A stretch of DNA of 64,000 bases from NCBI RefSeq assembly GCF_016863635.1, contig NZ_BOPG01000004.1, forward strand, positions 62,001 to 126,000, read 5' to 3'. Under the pieces are notes generated by a model, which did not search any database, had not been told where the DNA came from, and saw only the letters and a program-made list of their open reading frames with translations. Both the position numbers and the translations under genes were made by a program. Below are positions 19,087 through 28,736 of the stretch, piece after piece. The stretch comes from Virgisporangium aurantiacum (lineage in GTDB: Bacteria > Actinomycetota > Actinomycetes > Mycobacteriales > Micromonosporaceae). The stretch's first letter is position 1. Each line of letters starts with the position of its first letter.

Positions 19087-19674
19087 ATGAGCATGCTGAT
19101 CGCACTCATCATCGCGGCCGAGATCGGGTTCTGGGTCACGCTCGGCGCCGGACTGGCCGCGCGGTACCTGTTGCGCTGGCGACGGGTCAGCACGGTCCTT
19201 CTGGTGTGCGTCCCCCTGATCGACGTCGTGCTGCTCGTCGCCACGATCATCGACCTGCGGCGGGGCGCCGAACCGGAGTGGGGACACGGGCTGGCCGCGC
19301 TCTACATCGGGTTCTCGGTGGCGTTCGGCAAGGACATGATCCGCTGGGCCGACGAGCGCTTCGCGCGCCGCTTCGCCGGCGGCCCCGAGCCGTGGAAGCC
19401 GCCGACGCACGGCTGGGCGAAGACGGCCTACGAGTGGAAGGCGTGGGGCAAGGCGATGCTCGGCTGGGCCGTGGCCGCGGTGCTGCTCGGGCTCGGTTAC
19501 CTGCTGGTCGACGATCCCGACAAGGGGCGGACGCTGCTCGGCTGGGCGCTGAAGCCGGCCGTGCCGCTGGCGATCTGGTTCATCTTCTGGCCGCTGTGGG
19601 AGACGATGTTCCCCAGCAAGCCTAAGAAGGCGAAAGCGCCGCTCGAGCGTATGAAAGATCTTCTGGACCGTTAA
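19087..19674 (+). CDS. Small integral membrane protein, about four helices
   Basis: 195 residues, family not recognised. Hydrophobic helices fall at about 3-22, 35-55, 120-140 and 155-172, and the tail is Lys-rich (KPKKAKAPLERMK). GGAGA precedes the ATG by about 10 nt. The divergent position next to the histidine kinase is suggestive only. Its last 53 bp overlap the 3' end of the convergent HAD gene. Confidence 0.75.
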   Translation: MSMLIALIIAAEIGFWVTLGAGLAARYLLRWRRVSTVLLVCVPLIDVVLLVATIIDLRRGAEPEWGHGLAALYIGFSVAFGKDMIRWADERFARRFAGGPEPWKPPTHGWAKTAYEWKAWGKAMLGWAVAAVLLGLGYLLVDDPDKGRTLLGWALKPAVPLAIWFIFWPLWETMFPSKPKKAKAPLERMKDLLDR

Positions 19675-20242
19675 ATCGCAGTGCCGACAGCCCGGCCGCA
19701 CGTGCCCCGCGCACGTTGCGGTCGGCGTCGTCGATGAGCAGGCACTCCGACGGAGACGCGTCCACCATCGAACACGCGGCGAGGAAGAACTCCTTCTGCG
19801 GCTTGTACGAGCCGAGCACCGACGAGTTGGCGACGGCGTCGAAGTCGCCGGTCAGCCCGAACGCGTCGAGGTCGAGGTCCAGGGCGTCGGTGGCGTTGGT
19901 GGCCAGCACCACGCGGACGCCGGCCTGCCGCACCGACCGCACGAACGTCAGCACCTCGGTGACGATCCCGCCGTGGTAGGCGTCGTACTCGACCATCAGG
20001 TTGCGCGCCGTATCCGGCCCGCCGACCCGGTCGGCCAGGGTGTCGGCGATGCCCAGCAGCCAGTCCGCGTGCGAAACGCGACCGGTGATCACCGGCTCGA
20101 TGCGGGGCCACTCCAGGGCCACGGACAGCACGGTGCCGGGTTCAAGGCCGTACCGGGTCTCGGCAACGGCGGTCACCGCCGGGTCGAACCGGCGCAACAC
20201 ACCATCGAAATCGATCAGAAGAACGGAGGGACGAGCCCTCAT
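19622..20242 (-). CDS. HAD-family hydrolase
   Basis: 206 residues with the four HAD motifs: DFDGVL (Asp11, Asp13), VLATNATD, the Lys in SYKPQKEFF, and LLIDDADRNVRGA. A helical cap sits between motifs I and II, as in epoxide-hydrolase-like or phosphoglycolate-type phosphatases. The substrate is unknown. ATG at 20242 has GGAAGG upstream. It follows smc by 61 bp, so it may be co-transcribed with it. The C-terminus is encoded opposite the membrane-protein gene. Confidence 0.9.
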   Translation of the reverse strand: MRARPSVLLIDFDGVLRRFDPAVTAVAETRYGLEPGTVLSVALEWPRIEPVITGRVSHADWLLGIADTLADRVGGPDTARNLMVEYDAYHGGIVTEVLTFVRSVRQAGVRVVLATNATDALDLDLDAFGLTGDFDAVANSSVLGSYKPQKEFFLAACSMVDASPSECLLIDDADRNVRGARAAGLSALRFNGPEDLSYARAALSPS

Positions 20243-20303
20243 GCTGTGCCTTCCGAATCCCGCACAAGACCGCGGCGTGCCAGCCTTCGCTTCGCTACGG
20301 CAG

Positions 20304-23300
20304 TCACGCCGCCTCATCGGTATCGCGCGCCAGGCGCTGGCTGATGACCTCGGTGACGCCGCTGCGCATCGTCACCCCGTACAGCGCGTCGGCGACCTCC
20401 ATCGTGCGCTTCTGGTGCGTGATGATGATCAGCTGCGACTTCTCCCGCAGCTGCGCGAACAGGAGGATGAGCCGGCCGAGATTGACGTCGTCGAGCGCCG
20501 CCTCGACCTCGTCCATGATGTAGAACGGGCTGGGCCGCGCCCGGAAGATCGCGACGAGCATCGCCACCGCCGTCAGCGATCTTTCCCCGCCCGACAGCAG
20601 CGACAGCCGCTTGATCTTCTTGCCCGGCGGCCGCGCCTCCACCTCGACGCCGGTGGTGAGCATGTCCTCGGGGTCGGTGAGCACCAGCCGGCCCTCGCCG
20701 CCCGGGAACAGCACGCCGAACACCTGCTCGAACTCGCGCGCGGTGTCGTGGAAGGCGCTGGCGAACACCTCGAGGATCCGGTCGTCGACGTCCTTGACCA
20801 CGGTGAGCAGGTCGCGCCGCGACTTCTTCAGGTCTTCGAGCTGGTCGGAGAGGAACTTGAAGCGCTCCTCCAGCGCCGCGAACTCCTCCAGCGCCAACGG
20901 GTTCACCTTGCCGAGCAGGGTCAGTTCGCGCTCGGCCTTCGCGGCCCGCTTCTCCTGCGTGGCCCGGTCGAACGGCACCGGATCGGGCACCGGCCGGCCC
21001 TCGGCCTCGGCCGCCGCCACCTCGGGCGCGGTCGGCGGCACCGGTTGCGTAGGCCCGTACTCGGCCATCAGCAGTTCGGGGTCGAGCCCGTGCTCCTCGG
21101 CCGAGCGGGCCTCCAACTGTTCGATGCGCAGCCGCTGCTCGGCCCGCGCGACCTCGTCCCGGTGCACCGCGCTCGTCAGGCGGTCGAGCTCGCCGGTGAG
21201 CTGCCGGCTCGTCCCCCGGATGCCGGAAAGTTCCTGCTCCCGCTCGGCCCGCGCCGCGGCGAGGTGATCGCGTTGTTCGGACGCCGCCGCCGAACTGATG
21301 GCGATGGCCTCCAGCGCCCGCTCGGCACCGACCACGACCGCCCGGGCGATCGCCGCGCCGCGGGCCCGGGCGGCCCGCGCGGCGGCGGCACGTTCGCGGG
21401 CGGCGCGCTCGGCCTGGGCCTGTCGCGTGAGGGCGTCCGCGCGTCCGGCCAGCGCCGCGACGCGTTCTTCGGCCGTGCGGACCGCGAGGCGCACGTCCAT
21501 CTCGCGTTGACGGGCCTGCGGGACGGCCACCGCGAGCTCGTCACGCTCCACAGTGGACGGTTCTTCCTCGACCGGCGCGTCCTCGGCCATGGCCAGCCGC
21601 TCTTCGAGTGCCTCCACCGCGAACAGCGCTTCCTCGCGGGAGTTCTCGGCCTTGGCGCGGGCGGCGGCGAGGCGGTCGGCCTCGGCCTTCGCGCCGCGGC
21701 TGGCGGCGCCGAGCTCTGCGAGCTTGCGGGCGACGGCGTTGCGCGCGCCCTCCGCGTGCCGGCGGGCCGTGTTGGCCTCGGCGACCTTCTCCTTCGCCTC
21801 GGCGGCCGCCTCGCGGGCCTCGGCCAGCTCGGCGCGCAGCGTGGCGGCGCGGGCGTCGGCTTCGTTCTTGTGCGTGCGGGCTTCCTCGACCGCGGCCTGC
21901 ACTTCGAGGTAGCTGGGCTGCTTGCCCGAGCCGCCGGCCGCGGCGTAGGCGCCGATGATGTCGCCGTCCGGGGTCACCGCGCGCACGGTGGGCGCGTAGC
22001 CGGCGATGTGTCGTGCGGTTTCGAGGTCGGGCGCGAATGCGACGCCCCGCAGGGCGGTGTCGACGGCCGGCTTGAGTTCCGCGGGCGCGTGCACGAGTTC
22101 GGTGGCCCAGCGGGCGCCTTCCGGCAGCGCGGGCCGGTCGTCGTCCGTCCCGGTGGTCGGCGCCGACCCGACGAGCAATGCGGCCCGGCCGCCGTCGTCG
22201 TTCTTGAGGAGTGCGATCGCGTCCCTGGCGGCGTCGAGCCCGTCGACGGCCACCGCGTCGGCGAGCACGCCCAGCGCGGCGGCCAGCGCGGCCTCGTACC
22301 CGGGTTCCACCGACAGCAGCGCGGCGACGCTGCCGAGCAGGCCCGGTATCTCACCGGCCTTGGCGAGCAGCGCACCGGCGCCGTCCTTGCGACGCAGGCC
22401 CATCGCGAGGGCCTCCTCGCGCGCCTTCCACTGCGCCGCTTCCTTCTCCGCGGCGCGCTCGGCCGCTTCGACCTGCCGCGACCTGGTCTGGAGCTGATCG
22501 TGTTCCTGAACCGCTTCCTTGTGCCGCACGTCGAGGTCGGCGGTGTCCTGCTCGGCCTCGGTGGCACCGTCGGCGGCGAGGTCGTACTCCTCCTGCGCGG
22601 TGTCGGCGCGGCCCTTCGCCTCGGCGTAGGCGACTGCGAGCCGCTCCATCTCCTCCGCGCCGGCGTGGGCGCGCGTTCGCGCCGACTGCACCTGCCCGGC
22701 CAGCTTGGCGAGCCCTTCGCGCCGGTCGGCGACCGCCTTGTGCGCGGCCACCAGGGCTTTCTCGGCGGCGGCGAGGGTGCGTTCGAGGTCCTGCCGCTCG
22801 CTCACCGCCTGGGCCAGCCGGTCCTGGCTGGTCTCCAGGGCGGCGCGCAGTTCGTTCTCCTGCTCGCGCACCCGGTCGGCCTCGGCGTCGAGCTGGTCCG
22901 GGTCGCGGCCGGGCCGCTGCTCCTCGACCGTGTTGAGGTGCTTGAGCCGCTCGGAGGCGAGCTGGTGGGTGGAGCGCAGCCGTTCCTGCAGGCCGGAGAG
23001 CTGGTACCAGGTGTCCTGCGCCTTGGCGAGCACCGGCGCCTCGGCGGCCGCCCGGCTCTCCAGTTGGCTCAGGCGCTCGTCGACGGCCGCCAGCTTCTGC
23101 TCGACCTCTTCGCGCTTGGACCGGAGCGCGGTCTCGTCGGCGATCTCCCGGTTCAGGGTCTCGCGCATCGCGGTGAGCTCGTCGGCGAGCAGCCGCAGCC
23201 GCGCGTCGCGGAGGTCGGCCTGGATCGTGGCGGCCCGCCGGGCGACCTCGGCCTGGCGGCCGAGCGGCTTCAGCTGCCGCCTGAGCTCGGCGGTGAGGTC

Positions 23301-23876
23301 GGTGAGCCGGTTCAGGTTGGCCTGCATCGCTTCGAGCTTCCGCAGCGCCTTTTCCTTGCGCTTACGGTGTTTCAGGACGCCGGCGGCCTCTTCGATGAAC
23401 GCGCGCCGGTCCTCCGGCTTGGCGTGCAGCACCGCGTCGAGCTGCCCCTGCCCGACGATCACGTGCATCTCCCGGCCGATGCCGGAGTCGGAGAGCAGCT
23501 CCTGGATGTCGATGAGCCGGCACCGGTTGCCGTTGATCTCGTACTCGCTCTCGCCGGAGCGGTACATGCGCCGGGTGATCGAGACCTCGGTGTAGTCGAT
23601 CGGCAGGGCACCGTCGTTGTTGTCGATGGTCAACGTGACCTCGGCCCGGCCGAGCGGCGCCCGGCCGGTGGTGCCGGCGAAGATCACGTCTTCCATCTTG
23701 CCGCCGCGCAGCGCCTTCGCACCCTGCTCGCCGAGCACCCAGGCGATGGCGTCGACAACGTTGGACTTGCCCGACCCGTTCGGGCCCACCACGCAGGTGA
23801 TGCCGGGTTCGAGCTTCAACGTTGTTGCGGTGGCGAAGGACTTGAAGCCCTTGACCGTCAGACTCTTGAGATGCAC
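20304..23876 (-). CDS. smc: Chromosome segregation protein SMC
   Basis: 1190 residues, normal for bacterial SMC. The N-terminal head has Walker A GPNGSGKS (31-38). Two long coiled-coil arms flank a hinge at about 510-680. The C-terminal head has the signature LSGGERSLT and Walker B YIMDEVEAALDD. SMC acts with ScpA/ScpB in chromosome compaction. The GTG start has GGAG upstream. In mycobacteria smc also lies near mutM and rnc. Confidence 0.99.
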   Translation of the reverse strand: MHLKSLTVKGFKSFATATTLKLEPGITCVVGPNGSGKSNVVDAIAWVLGEQGAKALRGGKMEDVIFAGTTGRAPLGRAEVTLTIDNNDGALPIDYTEVSITRRMYRSGESEYEINGNRCRLIDIQELLSDSGIGREMHVIVGQGQLDAVLHAKPEDRRAFIEEAAGVLKHRKRKEKALRKLEAMQANLNRLTDLTAELRRQLKPLGRQAEVARRAATIQADLRDARLRLLADELTAMRETLNREIADETALRSKREEVEQKLAAVDERLSQLESRAAAEAPVLAKAQDTWYQLSGLQERLRSTHQLASERLKHLNTVEEQRPGRDPDQLDAEADRVREQENELRAALETSQDRLAQAVSERQDLERTLAAAEKALVAAHKAVADRREGLAKLAGQVQSARTRAHAGAEEMERLAVAYAEAKGRADTAQEEYDLAADGATEAEQDTADLDVRHKEAVQEHDQLQTRSRQVEAAERAAEKEAAQWKAREEALAMGLRRKDGAGALLAKAGEIPGLLGSVAALLSVEPGYEAALAAALGVLADAVAVDGLDAARDAIALLKNDDGGRAALLVGSAPTTGTDDDRPALPEGARWATELVHAPAELKPAVDTALRGVAFAPDLETARHIAGYAPTVRAVTPDGDIIGAYAAAGGSGKQPSYLEVQAAVEEARTHKNEADARAATLRAELAEAREAAAEAKEKVAEANTARRHAEGARNAVARKLAELGAASRGAKAEADRLAAARAKAENSREEALFAVEALEERLAMAEDAPVEEEPSTVERDELAVAVPQARQREMDVRLAVRTAEERVAALAGRADALTRQAQAERAARERAAAARAARARGAAIARAVVVGAERALEAIAISSAAASEQRDHLAAARAEREQELSGIRGTSRQLTGELDRLTSAVHRDEVARAEQRLRIEQLEARSAEEHGLDPELLMAEYGPTQPVPPTAPEVAAAEAEGRPVPDPVPFDRATQEKRAAKAERELTLLGKVNPLALEEFAALEERFKFLSDQLEDLKKSRRDLLTVVKDVDDRILEVFASAFHDTAREFEQVFGVLFPGGEGRLVLTDPEDMLTTGVEVEARPPGKKIKRLSLLSGGERSLTAVAMLVAIFRARPSPFYIMDEVEAALDDVNLGRLILLFAQLREKSQLIIITHQKRTMEVADALYGVTMRSGVTEVISQRLARDTDEAA

Positions 23877-24216
23877 GAAACTCCGCAGCTCGACCGGGGC
23901 AACTACCGTGTGTCACCCGTTACCTGGTTACATCGGGCAGGGTACCGCTCGATGCTTACCCTCCCCCGCATTCCCCCACACACTGGCGCGCCCATCCACC
24001 GAGCGCCACCGACCCCTGACCAGCGGTTGCCCCGGCGACCGGGCATGGGAATGGCGCCGCACGGTGGGCGGCGCCATGGGGTGGGCACGCAAGCGCGCCG
24101 GTCGCATTAGCGACGGCGCGCGGGTTTGCGTGTGTTCAGTTGTGGGACTGCTGAGAATCGAATACTTCCGGCGGGTCGGCGATCAGCGGGCCCGCCGGGA
24201 AGGGTTACGACGCGAT
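23877..24216. other. 340-bp intergenic region upstream of smc
   Basis: No convincing coding sequence. Open frames here are short, Pro/Arg/Gly-rich and lack ribosome sites. It should hold the smc promoter. Visible features are a direct repeat GTTAC-CTG-GTTAC at 23919-23931 and a strong hairpin at 24093-24121. Confidence 0.6.
24093..24121. terminator. GC-rich hairpin, probable terminator of the 62-residue gene
   Basis: Arms 24093-24105 and 24110-24121 pair over 12 bp with a single bulged G at 24100 and an ATTA loop. There is no U-tract on the minus strand. It lies about 95 bp past the stop at 24217. Confidence 0.45.
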
Positions 24217-24405
24217 TCAGGCCATTGCCGGCTCGGGCAGGCGGAGCAGTTCCGCCTCAGCCGCCGCGGCGAGCCTGTCGTTCTCAGCACGGAGCCGAGT
24301 AAGTTCGATCTCAAGCGCCCGTACCTTGGTACGCAGAAGCGTGACCTCGTCGAGCAGGCGCCGGTCAGGCGCGTTGCCGACGTGGCCGTAGAGGGCCTTC
24401 GCCAT
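24217..24405 (-). CDS. Small coiled-coil protein (62 aa)
   Basis: The protein begins MAKALYGHVG and then forms a continuous heptad pattern (LLRTKVRALEIELTRLRAE). GAGGAG sits 6 nt before the ATG, an unusually good ribosome site for this window. From memory, small proteins with this MAKALYGHVG start recur in actinobacteria; no function is known to me. The gene has its own promoter and is separated from mutM and smc by long gaps. Position beside smc makes a chromosome or division role possible, but that is speculation. Confidence 0.8.
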   Translation of the reverse strand: MAKALYGHVGNAPDRRLLDEVTLLRTKVRALEIELTRLRAENDRLAAAAEAELLRLPEPAMA

Positions 24406-24520
24406 ATCGTCTCCTCGTATTGCGCGACCGGTGTGCGGCCTACGCGCGCCCAGCTTTCCGCGTCCCTGCACATGACACGACTTGTCACGGGCGTGATTGG
24501 GCGCGACTGGCGACTTTTCT

Positions 24521-24549
24521 ATAGTCCGCCGTACGCGGCGAGTCGTCAA
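24521..24549 (-). promoter_or_regulatory. Promoter of the 62-residue coiled-coil gene
   Basis: TTGACG (24544-24549), a 17-bp spacer and GACTAT (24521-24526). The spacer contains the inverted repeat CGCCG-CGTA-CGGCG, a possible operator. The predicted untranslated leader is about 105-110 nt. Confidence 0.55.
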
Positions 24550-24618
24550 GCTCCACGGCTGCGTGGGATCCGTGGCGGGCGAACATCACAATTGTCAGCC
24601 CGGGTCCACGCAGACGAT

Positions 24619-24640
24619 ACCGTGCCTCCGACGGCACGGT
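24619..24640 (-). terminator. Hairpin after mutM
   Basis: An 8-bp perfect stem (accgtgcc / ggcacggt) with a 6-nt loop lies 7 bp past the mutM stop. It has no U-tract, so termination is inferred from position. Confidence 0.45.
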
Positions 24641-24646
24641 TACCGA

Positions 24647-25501
24647 TTAAAGGCGGGCTCGCCGGGGGCGAGGCTGGCATTTGGGGCAGCTGAAGCTCGA
24701 CCGGTTCATGAACGGATCACGGCGCACCGGTGACGCACATCGCGAGCACGGTTCACCTTCCCGCCCGTACACCGCCAGCGCCCGGTCGAAGTAGCCGCTC
24801 TCGCCGTTGACGTTGACGTACAGCGAGTCGAAGCTCGTGCCACCGGCACCGATCGCCGCGGTGAGCACGTCGCGCACGTGGCCCAGCAACAGCCGCGCGG
24901 CCGGCCTGGTGAGGGTGTCGGTCGCGCGGGCCCAGTGCAGGCGGGAGCGCCACAGCGACTCGTCGGCGTAGATGTTGCCGACCCCGGAGATCAACGTCTG
25001 GTCGAGCAGCGCCCGCTTGACACCGGTCTTGCGCCGGCGCAGGGCGGCCACGAAGTCCTCGTCGACGAAGAGCGGATCGATCGGGTCGAGCGCGATGTGG
25101 GCCAGCTCGGCCGGCAGCTCGGCGCCGCCCGGCGAGACGGCCAACCCGCCGAACGTCCGCTGGTCGACGAACCGCAGCTCGGGACCGCCGTCGGTGAACG
25201 TGAACCGCACCCGCAGATGGATCTCGTCCTCGGTACCGGCGGGCTGCACCAGCAGCTGGCCCGACATGCCGAGATGCCCGTACATGGCCGCGCCGTCGTC
25301 CAGCGGGAACCAGAAGTACTTGCCGCGCCGCGAAACCCCCAGCACGGTCCGTCCGAGCAGCTGGGCGGCGAAATCGAGCGGGCCGGTGACGTGCCGGCGG
25401 ATCGACCGCGGGTGGTGCACCTCCACCGCGGCGATCGTGCGCCCGGTCACCCACTTCTCCAGGCCCCGTCGCACGGTCTCGACCTCGGGCAACTCCGGCA
25501 C
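24647..25501 (-). CDS. mutM: Formamidopyrimidine-DNA glycosylase (Fpg)
   Basis: Removes 8-oxoguanine and other oxidised purines and cuts the abasic site. The mature N-terminus PELPEVE supplies the nucleophile Pro2 and Glu3. The helix-two-turn-helix segment ([15 protein letters not shown]) and a C-terminal four-Cys zinc finger (CSRC and CPKC) are intact. 284 residues, a normal length. GTG at 25501 is fixed by the required PELPE start; GGGGGG lies upstream. It is 14 bp past the mannosyltransferase gene, so it is in the rnc operon. Confidence 0.98.
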   Translation of the reverse strand: MPELPEVETVRRGLEKWVTGRTIAAVEVHHPRSIRRHVTGPLDFAAQLLGRTVLGVSRRGKYFWFPLDDGAAMYGHLGMSGQLLVQPAGTEDEIHLRVRFTFTDGGPELRFVDQRTFGGLAVSPGGAELPAELAHIALDPIDPLFVDEDFVAALRRRKTGVKRALLDQTLISGVGNIYADESLWRSRLHWARATDTLTRPAARLLLGHVRDVLTAAIGAGGTSFDSLYVNVNGESGYFDRALAVYGREGEPCSRCASPVRRDPFMNRSSFSCPKCQPRPRRARL

Positions 25502-25515
25502 CGAACCCCCCAAAC

Positions 25516-26739
25516 CTAGATCGCGTACCGCCACACCATGATCATGTGCGCGCCGTACCACAGGCCGAACAGCCCGAATCCCACCAGCCACGCGATCGCG
25601 GTGCGCGGGCGGGCCCGGCCGAGCGCGATCGCGGGTGGTACGAGCGTCAGGAGGACGGGCACCATGAGGCGCGGCTTGGAATGGTAGTAGCCCGCCTGCC
25701 CCACGACGAGCGCGAGTGCCACCAACCCGTACACCACCAGCGGTGGCCAGATCTCGCCCCGGAACATCATGTAGATCGAGAGCAGCACCAACCCCATGGC
25801 CGCCACCAGGAGGATCGCCACGCTCATCTGCACCCAGCCGTCGCCGGCCCGGAACGAGTCGCGGAGGAACCTGAACACCATCACGCCGTAGTCGGTGCTG
25901 GTTCCCCAGCCGGCCGACTGCACCTTGAACCACCCCGCCGGGTCACCCACCCGGTGGCCGACCCAGATCAGGTACGCCGGCACACCGAGACACGCGATGA
26001 ACGCACCCACCGGGGCCAGAAAGCGGCGCCGCCCGGACGTTGACCGCACGTGGAGCACCGCCGCCACGAGCAGCGCCAACGCCAGTGCCGCGCCGGTCGG
26101 CCGCGTCAGCCCGGCCAACAGGCCGAAGAGCCCCGCGAGCAGCCACCGGTTCTGGTGCGCGAGGAGCAGGCTGGCCAGCACCAGGGCCAGGAACATCGGC
26201 TCCGAGTAGGCCATCGTGAACACCACCGACATCGGCTGCACGCACACCAGCGCCACCAGCGCGAGCGCGATCCGCCGGTTCCACAGCCGGGTGGCCAGCG
26301 CGCACAGCAGCAGCGCCACCGCCGCGCCGAAGATCCAGGCCAACGCGATCGCCGTATTGGCGTGGTCGGTCCGCGTCACCGCGGCGACCGCCTTGATCAG
26401 CAACGGATAGCCGGGGAAGAACGCGAGCGTCGACCCGAGCAGTTCACCGTTCGGCCCGTACTGGTACGCCTTCGGGTAGCCGCCCTCGGCCAGCCGCACG
26501 AACCACGACGCGTCCCAGGCCAGCAGCTTGTCGCGCATCAGCGAGCCGGGCGGCAGCATCCACTCCAGCAGCCAGAACTGCACGATCCGCGTCGCCAGGT
26601 AGATCGACAGTGGCGCGCCGATCCAGGCCACCCGCTCGAACAACGAGGTCTCGTACGTCAAGGCCCCGTCATGCGGGGTGACGTCGTGAGCACCGTCCTC
26701 CGAGTCCTCACCCACGAAATCAGTCTGCTCGGTGGTCAT
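25516..26739 (-). CDS. GT-C mannosyltransferase-like membrane protein (PIG-V related)
   Basis: 407 residues, about nine to ten membrane helices after an acidic head of 30 residues. The WDASWF motif in the first external loop matches the WDxxW of PIG-V-type mannosyltransferases, and the loop SGLTRPTG-like segment ([11 protein letters not shown]) is also typical. It should use a polyprenyl-phosphate mannose donor outside the membrane; the acceptor is unknown. Its ATG overlaps the rnc stop (ATGA) and mutM follows after 14 bp. In mycobacteria rnc and mutM are direct neighbours, so this gene looks inserted into the operon. Confidence 0.85.
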   Translation of the reverse strand: MTTEQTDFVGEDSEDGAHDVTPHDGALTYETSLFERVAWIGAPLSIYLATRIVQFWLLEWMLPPGSLMRDKLLAWDASWFVRLAEGGYPKAYQYGPNGELLGSTLAFFPGYPLLIKAVAAVTRTDHANTAIALAWIFGAAVALLLCALATRLWNRRIALALVALVCVQPMSVVFTMAYSEPMFLALVLASLLLAHQNRWLLAGLFGLLAGLTRPTGAALALALLVAAVLHVRSTSGRRRFLAPVGAFIACLGVPAYLIWVGHRVGDPAGWFKVQSAGWGTSTDYGVMVFRFLRDSFRAGDGWVQMSVAILLVAAMGLVLLSIYMMFRGEIWPPLVVYGLVALALVVGQAGYYHSKPRLMVPVLLTLVPPAIALGRARPRTAIAWLVGFGLFGLWYGAHMIMVWRYAI

Positions 26740-27551
26740 GCTTCCGGCTGATCAGAACCGGGCGGATCGTCGGAGCCGGTCGCCGCGGCCCCCGCAGCCG
26801 CCGCCACCGCCTCGGTCGCGTCGTCGGGGGCCACGTCGGCCGCCGCCGCCACCGCGCGGGCCTTCAGTTCCTGCCAGGCCGATGCCGCCGCACGCTGCTC
26901 GGCCTCCTTCTTGCTGCCGCCGTCGGCGCCGCCGAACCGCTCGCCGGCGACCAGGACCCAGGCGGTGAACGTCTTCGCGTGGTCGGGGCCGGCGTCTTCG
27001 ATGCGGTACTCCGGCACGCCCAGCCCGAGTTCGGCGGTGAGCTCCTGGAGGCTGGTCTTCCAATCCAGCGCCGGACCACCGCCCGCCGCCTCGATCATCA
27101 GCGGGTCGAAGATCTTGTGGATCACCTCGCTGGCCCGGTCGAGCCCGTGCTGCAGGTAGATCGCGCCGAGCAGCGCCTCCAGCGTGTCGGCCAGGATGCT
27201 GGACTTGTCGCGGCCGCCGGTGGCCTCCTCGCCCTTGCCCAGCCGCAGGTACGGGCCGATGCCGCCCTGGCCGAGGTTGCGCGCCACACCGGCGAGCGCC
27301 CGCGAGTTGACCACGCTGGCGCGCAGCTTCGCGAGTTGGCCCTCGGGCAGGTCGGGGTGGTTGTGGTAGAGCGCGGTGGTGATCACGACGCCGAGCACGG
27401 CGTCGCCGAGGAACTCCAGCCGCTCGTTGGTGGGCAGGCCACCGTTCTCGTACGCGTAGGAGCGGTGGGTCAGTGAGCGTTCGAGCAGGTCGGGTTCGAA
27501 GGCGACCCCGAACGCGGCTTCCAGATGGACGACGGACGGCCTTCTCTTCAC
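26736..27551 (-). CDS. rnc: Ribonuclease III
   Basis: Cuts double-stranded RNA, including rRNA precursors. The catalytic signature [13 protein letters not shown] is at 42-54, the second metal site lies in [12 protein letters not shown], and the dsRNA-binding domain spans about 155-225. A tail of some 45 Ala/Asp-rich residues follows and is probably disordered. The GTG overlaps the plsX stop in a GTGA. Confidence 0.98.
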   Translation of the reverse strand: MKRRPSVVHLEAAFGVAFEPDLLERSLTHRSYAYENGGLPTNERLEFLGDAVLGVVITTALYHNHPDLPEGQLAKLRASVVNSRALAGVARNLGQGGIGPYLRLGKGEEATGGRDKSSILADTLEALLGAIYLQHGLDRASEVIHKIFDPLMIEAAGGGPALDWKTSLQELTAELGLGVPEYRIEDAGPDHAKTFTAWVLVAGERFGGADGGSKKEAEQRAAASAWQELKARAVAAAADVAPDDATEAVAAAAGAAATGSDDPPGSDQPEA

Positions 27552-28543
27552 GGGCGAACCTCCGCGACGACGGGTGCGTGGGCCGGCGGGTCCAGCGCGG
27601 CGGCCATGCGGCCGGGCAGGCCGAGGTGATGCAGGGTGGTGGCGAGCGCGATGCCGTCGGCGACGTCCTTGCCGTTGGCGGCGCCGTGGCAGACGACCAC
27701 GATGCCGGGAACACCGAGCAGCACCGCGGCGCGCGGCACCGACACGGGCGGCCCGCTGGCCGTCTCGTGGCCGGCGGCCAGCGCGTAGGCGCCCTCGATG
27801 CCCTTGAGCAGGACGTTGCCGGTGAATCCGTCGGTGACGACGACGTCGGCGTGCCCGCCGAGCGTCACATCGTGACCTTCGACGTACCCCGTGTAGCGGG
27901 CGCCGGGCGGCAGCGTGGCGTCGGCCAACGCCACCGCGGCCACCTTGCGGAGCTTGTCGCCCTTGCCGGGCTCGGCCCCGATCGACAGGAGCCCCACGCG
28001 CGGGGCGGTGATGCCGTGCACGACGGCGGCGTACATGGCGCCGAGCTGGGCGAATCGGGCCAGTTCCGACGGCATCAGGTCGAGCCCGGCACCGACGTCG
28101 AGCAGCACGACGGGCCCGCGCAGCGCGGGCAGGGTCACGCAGAGAGCGGGGCGACGCACCCCGGGCTGGCGGCCGAAGCCGTGCACGGCTGCCGTGACCG
28201 CCGCACCACTGGCTCCGGCGGTGACCAGCGCGTCGGCCCGCCCGGTGACGACCGCGGCGACACCGGCCCGGACGGTGGTGTCGGAGCGGACCGCGCGCAG
28301 CGGCGAGTCGGCCATGCCGACGACCCGCCGCACGGCGTCGACCTCGACGTCGGAGCGGCGGGCGGGTGGGAGCGCGGCAATGACCTCGTCGGCCACCTCA
28401 CGGGGGCCGACGAGGAGCAGCGAGAGGTCGGTATCGGCGGTGGAGGCGCGTAGAGCGCCGTCAACCACGACGGCGGGAGCGGCGTCCCCGCCGAGGAGGT
28501 CGACGGCGATCCGCGCGGCGCCACGCCGCGAGGAGTCCGTCAC
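27548..28543 (-). CDS. plsX: Phosphate acyltransferase PlsX
   Basis: Makes acyl-phosphate from acyl-ACP for phospholipid synthesis. 331 residues. Recognised by [19 protein letters not shown] and [10 protein letters not shown] and by its place between rpmF and rnc. The usual Asn-x-Gly-Glu-Glu segment reads SIGAEPGKG here, a slightly divergent version. The GTG start lies 14 bp after rpmF with no clear ribosome site, so translation probably depends on the operon. Confidence 0.95.
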   Translation of the reverse strand: MTDSSRRGAARIAVDLLGGDAAPAVVVDGALRASTADTDLSLLLVGPREVADEVIAALPPARRSDVEVDAVRRVVGMADSPLRAVRSDTTVRAGVAAVVTGRADALVTAGASGAAVTAAVHGFGRQPGVRRPALCVTLPALRGPVVLLDVGAGLDLMPSELARFAQLGAMYAAVVHGITAPRVGLLSIGAEPGKGDKLRKVAAVALADATLPPGARYTGYVEGHDVTLGGHADVVVTDGFTGNVLLKGIEGAYALAAGHETASGPPVSVPRAAVLLGVPGIVVVCHGAANGKDVADGIALATTLHHLGLPGRMAAALDPPAHAPVVAEVRP

Positions 28544-28557
28544 CCGGGCGTCGGGTG

Positions 28558-28731
28558 TCAGACCTCAAGGACCTGGCGACCGTTGTATGTGCCGCAGACC
28601 GTGCACGCCGCATGCGGCAGCTTCGGCGAACGGCACTGCGGGCACGCCACGGTCTGAACCGCTTTCGCCTTCCACTGCGAGCGGCGCGAGCGGGTGTTGG
28701 CGCGCGACATCCTGCGCTTCGGAACAGCCAC
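28558..28731 (-). CDS. rpmF: 50S ribosomal protein L32
   Basis: 57 residues. Starts AVPKRRMSR and carries CPQC and CTVC, so it is the zinc-binding form of L32. GAGGAG lies 7-8 nt before the GTG. It sits 5 bp after the yceD stop, the usual yceD-rpmF-plsX order. Confidence 0.98.
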   Translation of the reverse strand: MAVPKRRMSRANTRSRRSQWKAKAVQTVACPQCRSPKLPHAACTVCGTYNGRQVLEV

Positions 28732-28736
28732 CGGAT

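Noticed and set aside
23903-24088. A 61-codon frame on the minus strand in the smc upstream region
   Set aside because: Pro/Gly/Arg-rich, no ribosome site, no TANNNT element, no heptad or domain pattern.
20001-24110. A very long open frame on the plus strand opposite smc (about 1369 codons)
   Set aside because: It is rich in Gly/Arg/Leu/His without domain pattern and is the mirror of smc codon bias. The smc frame has intact SMC motifs.
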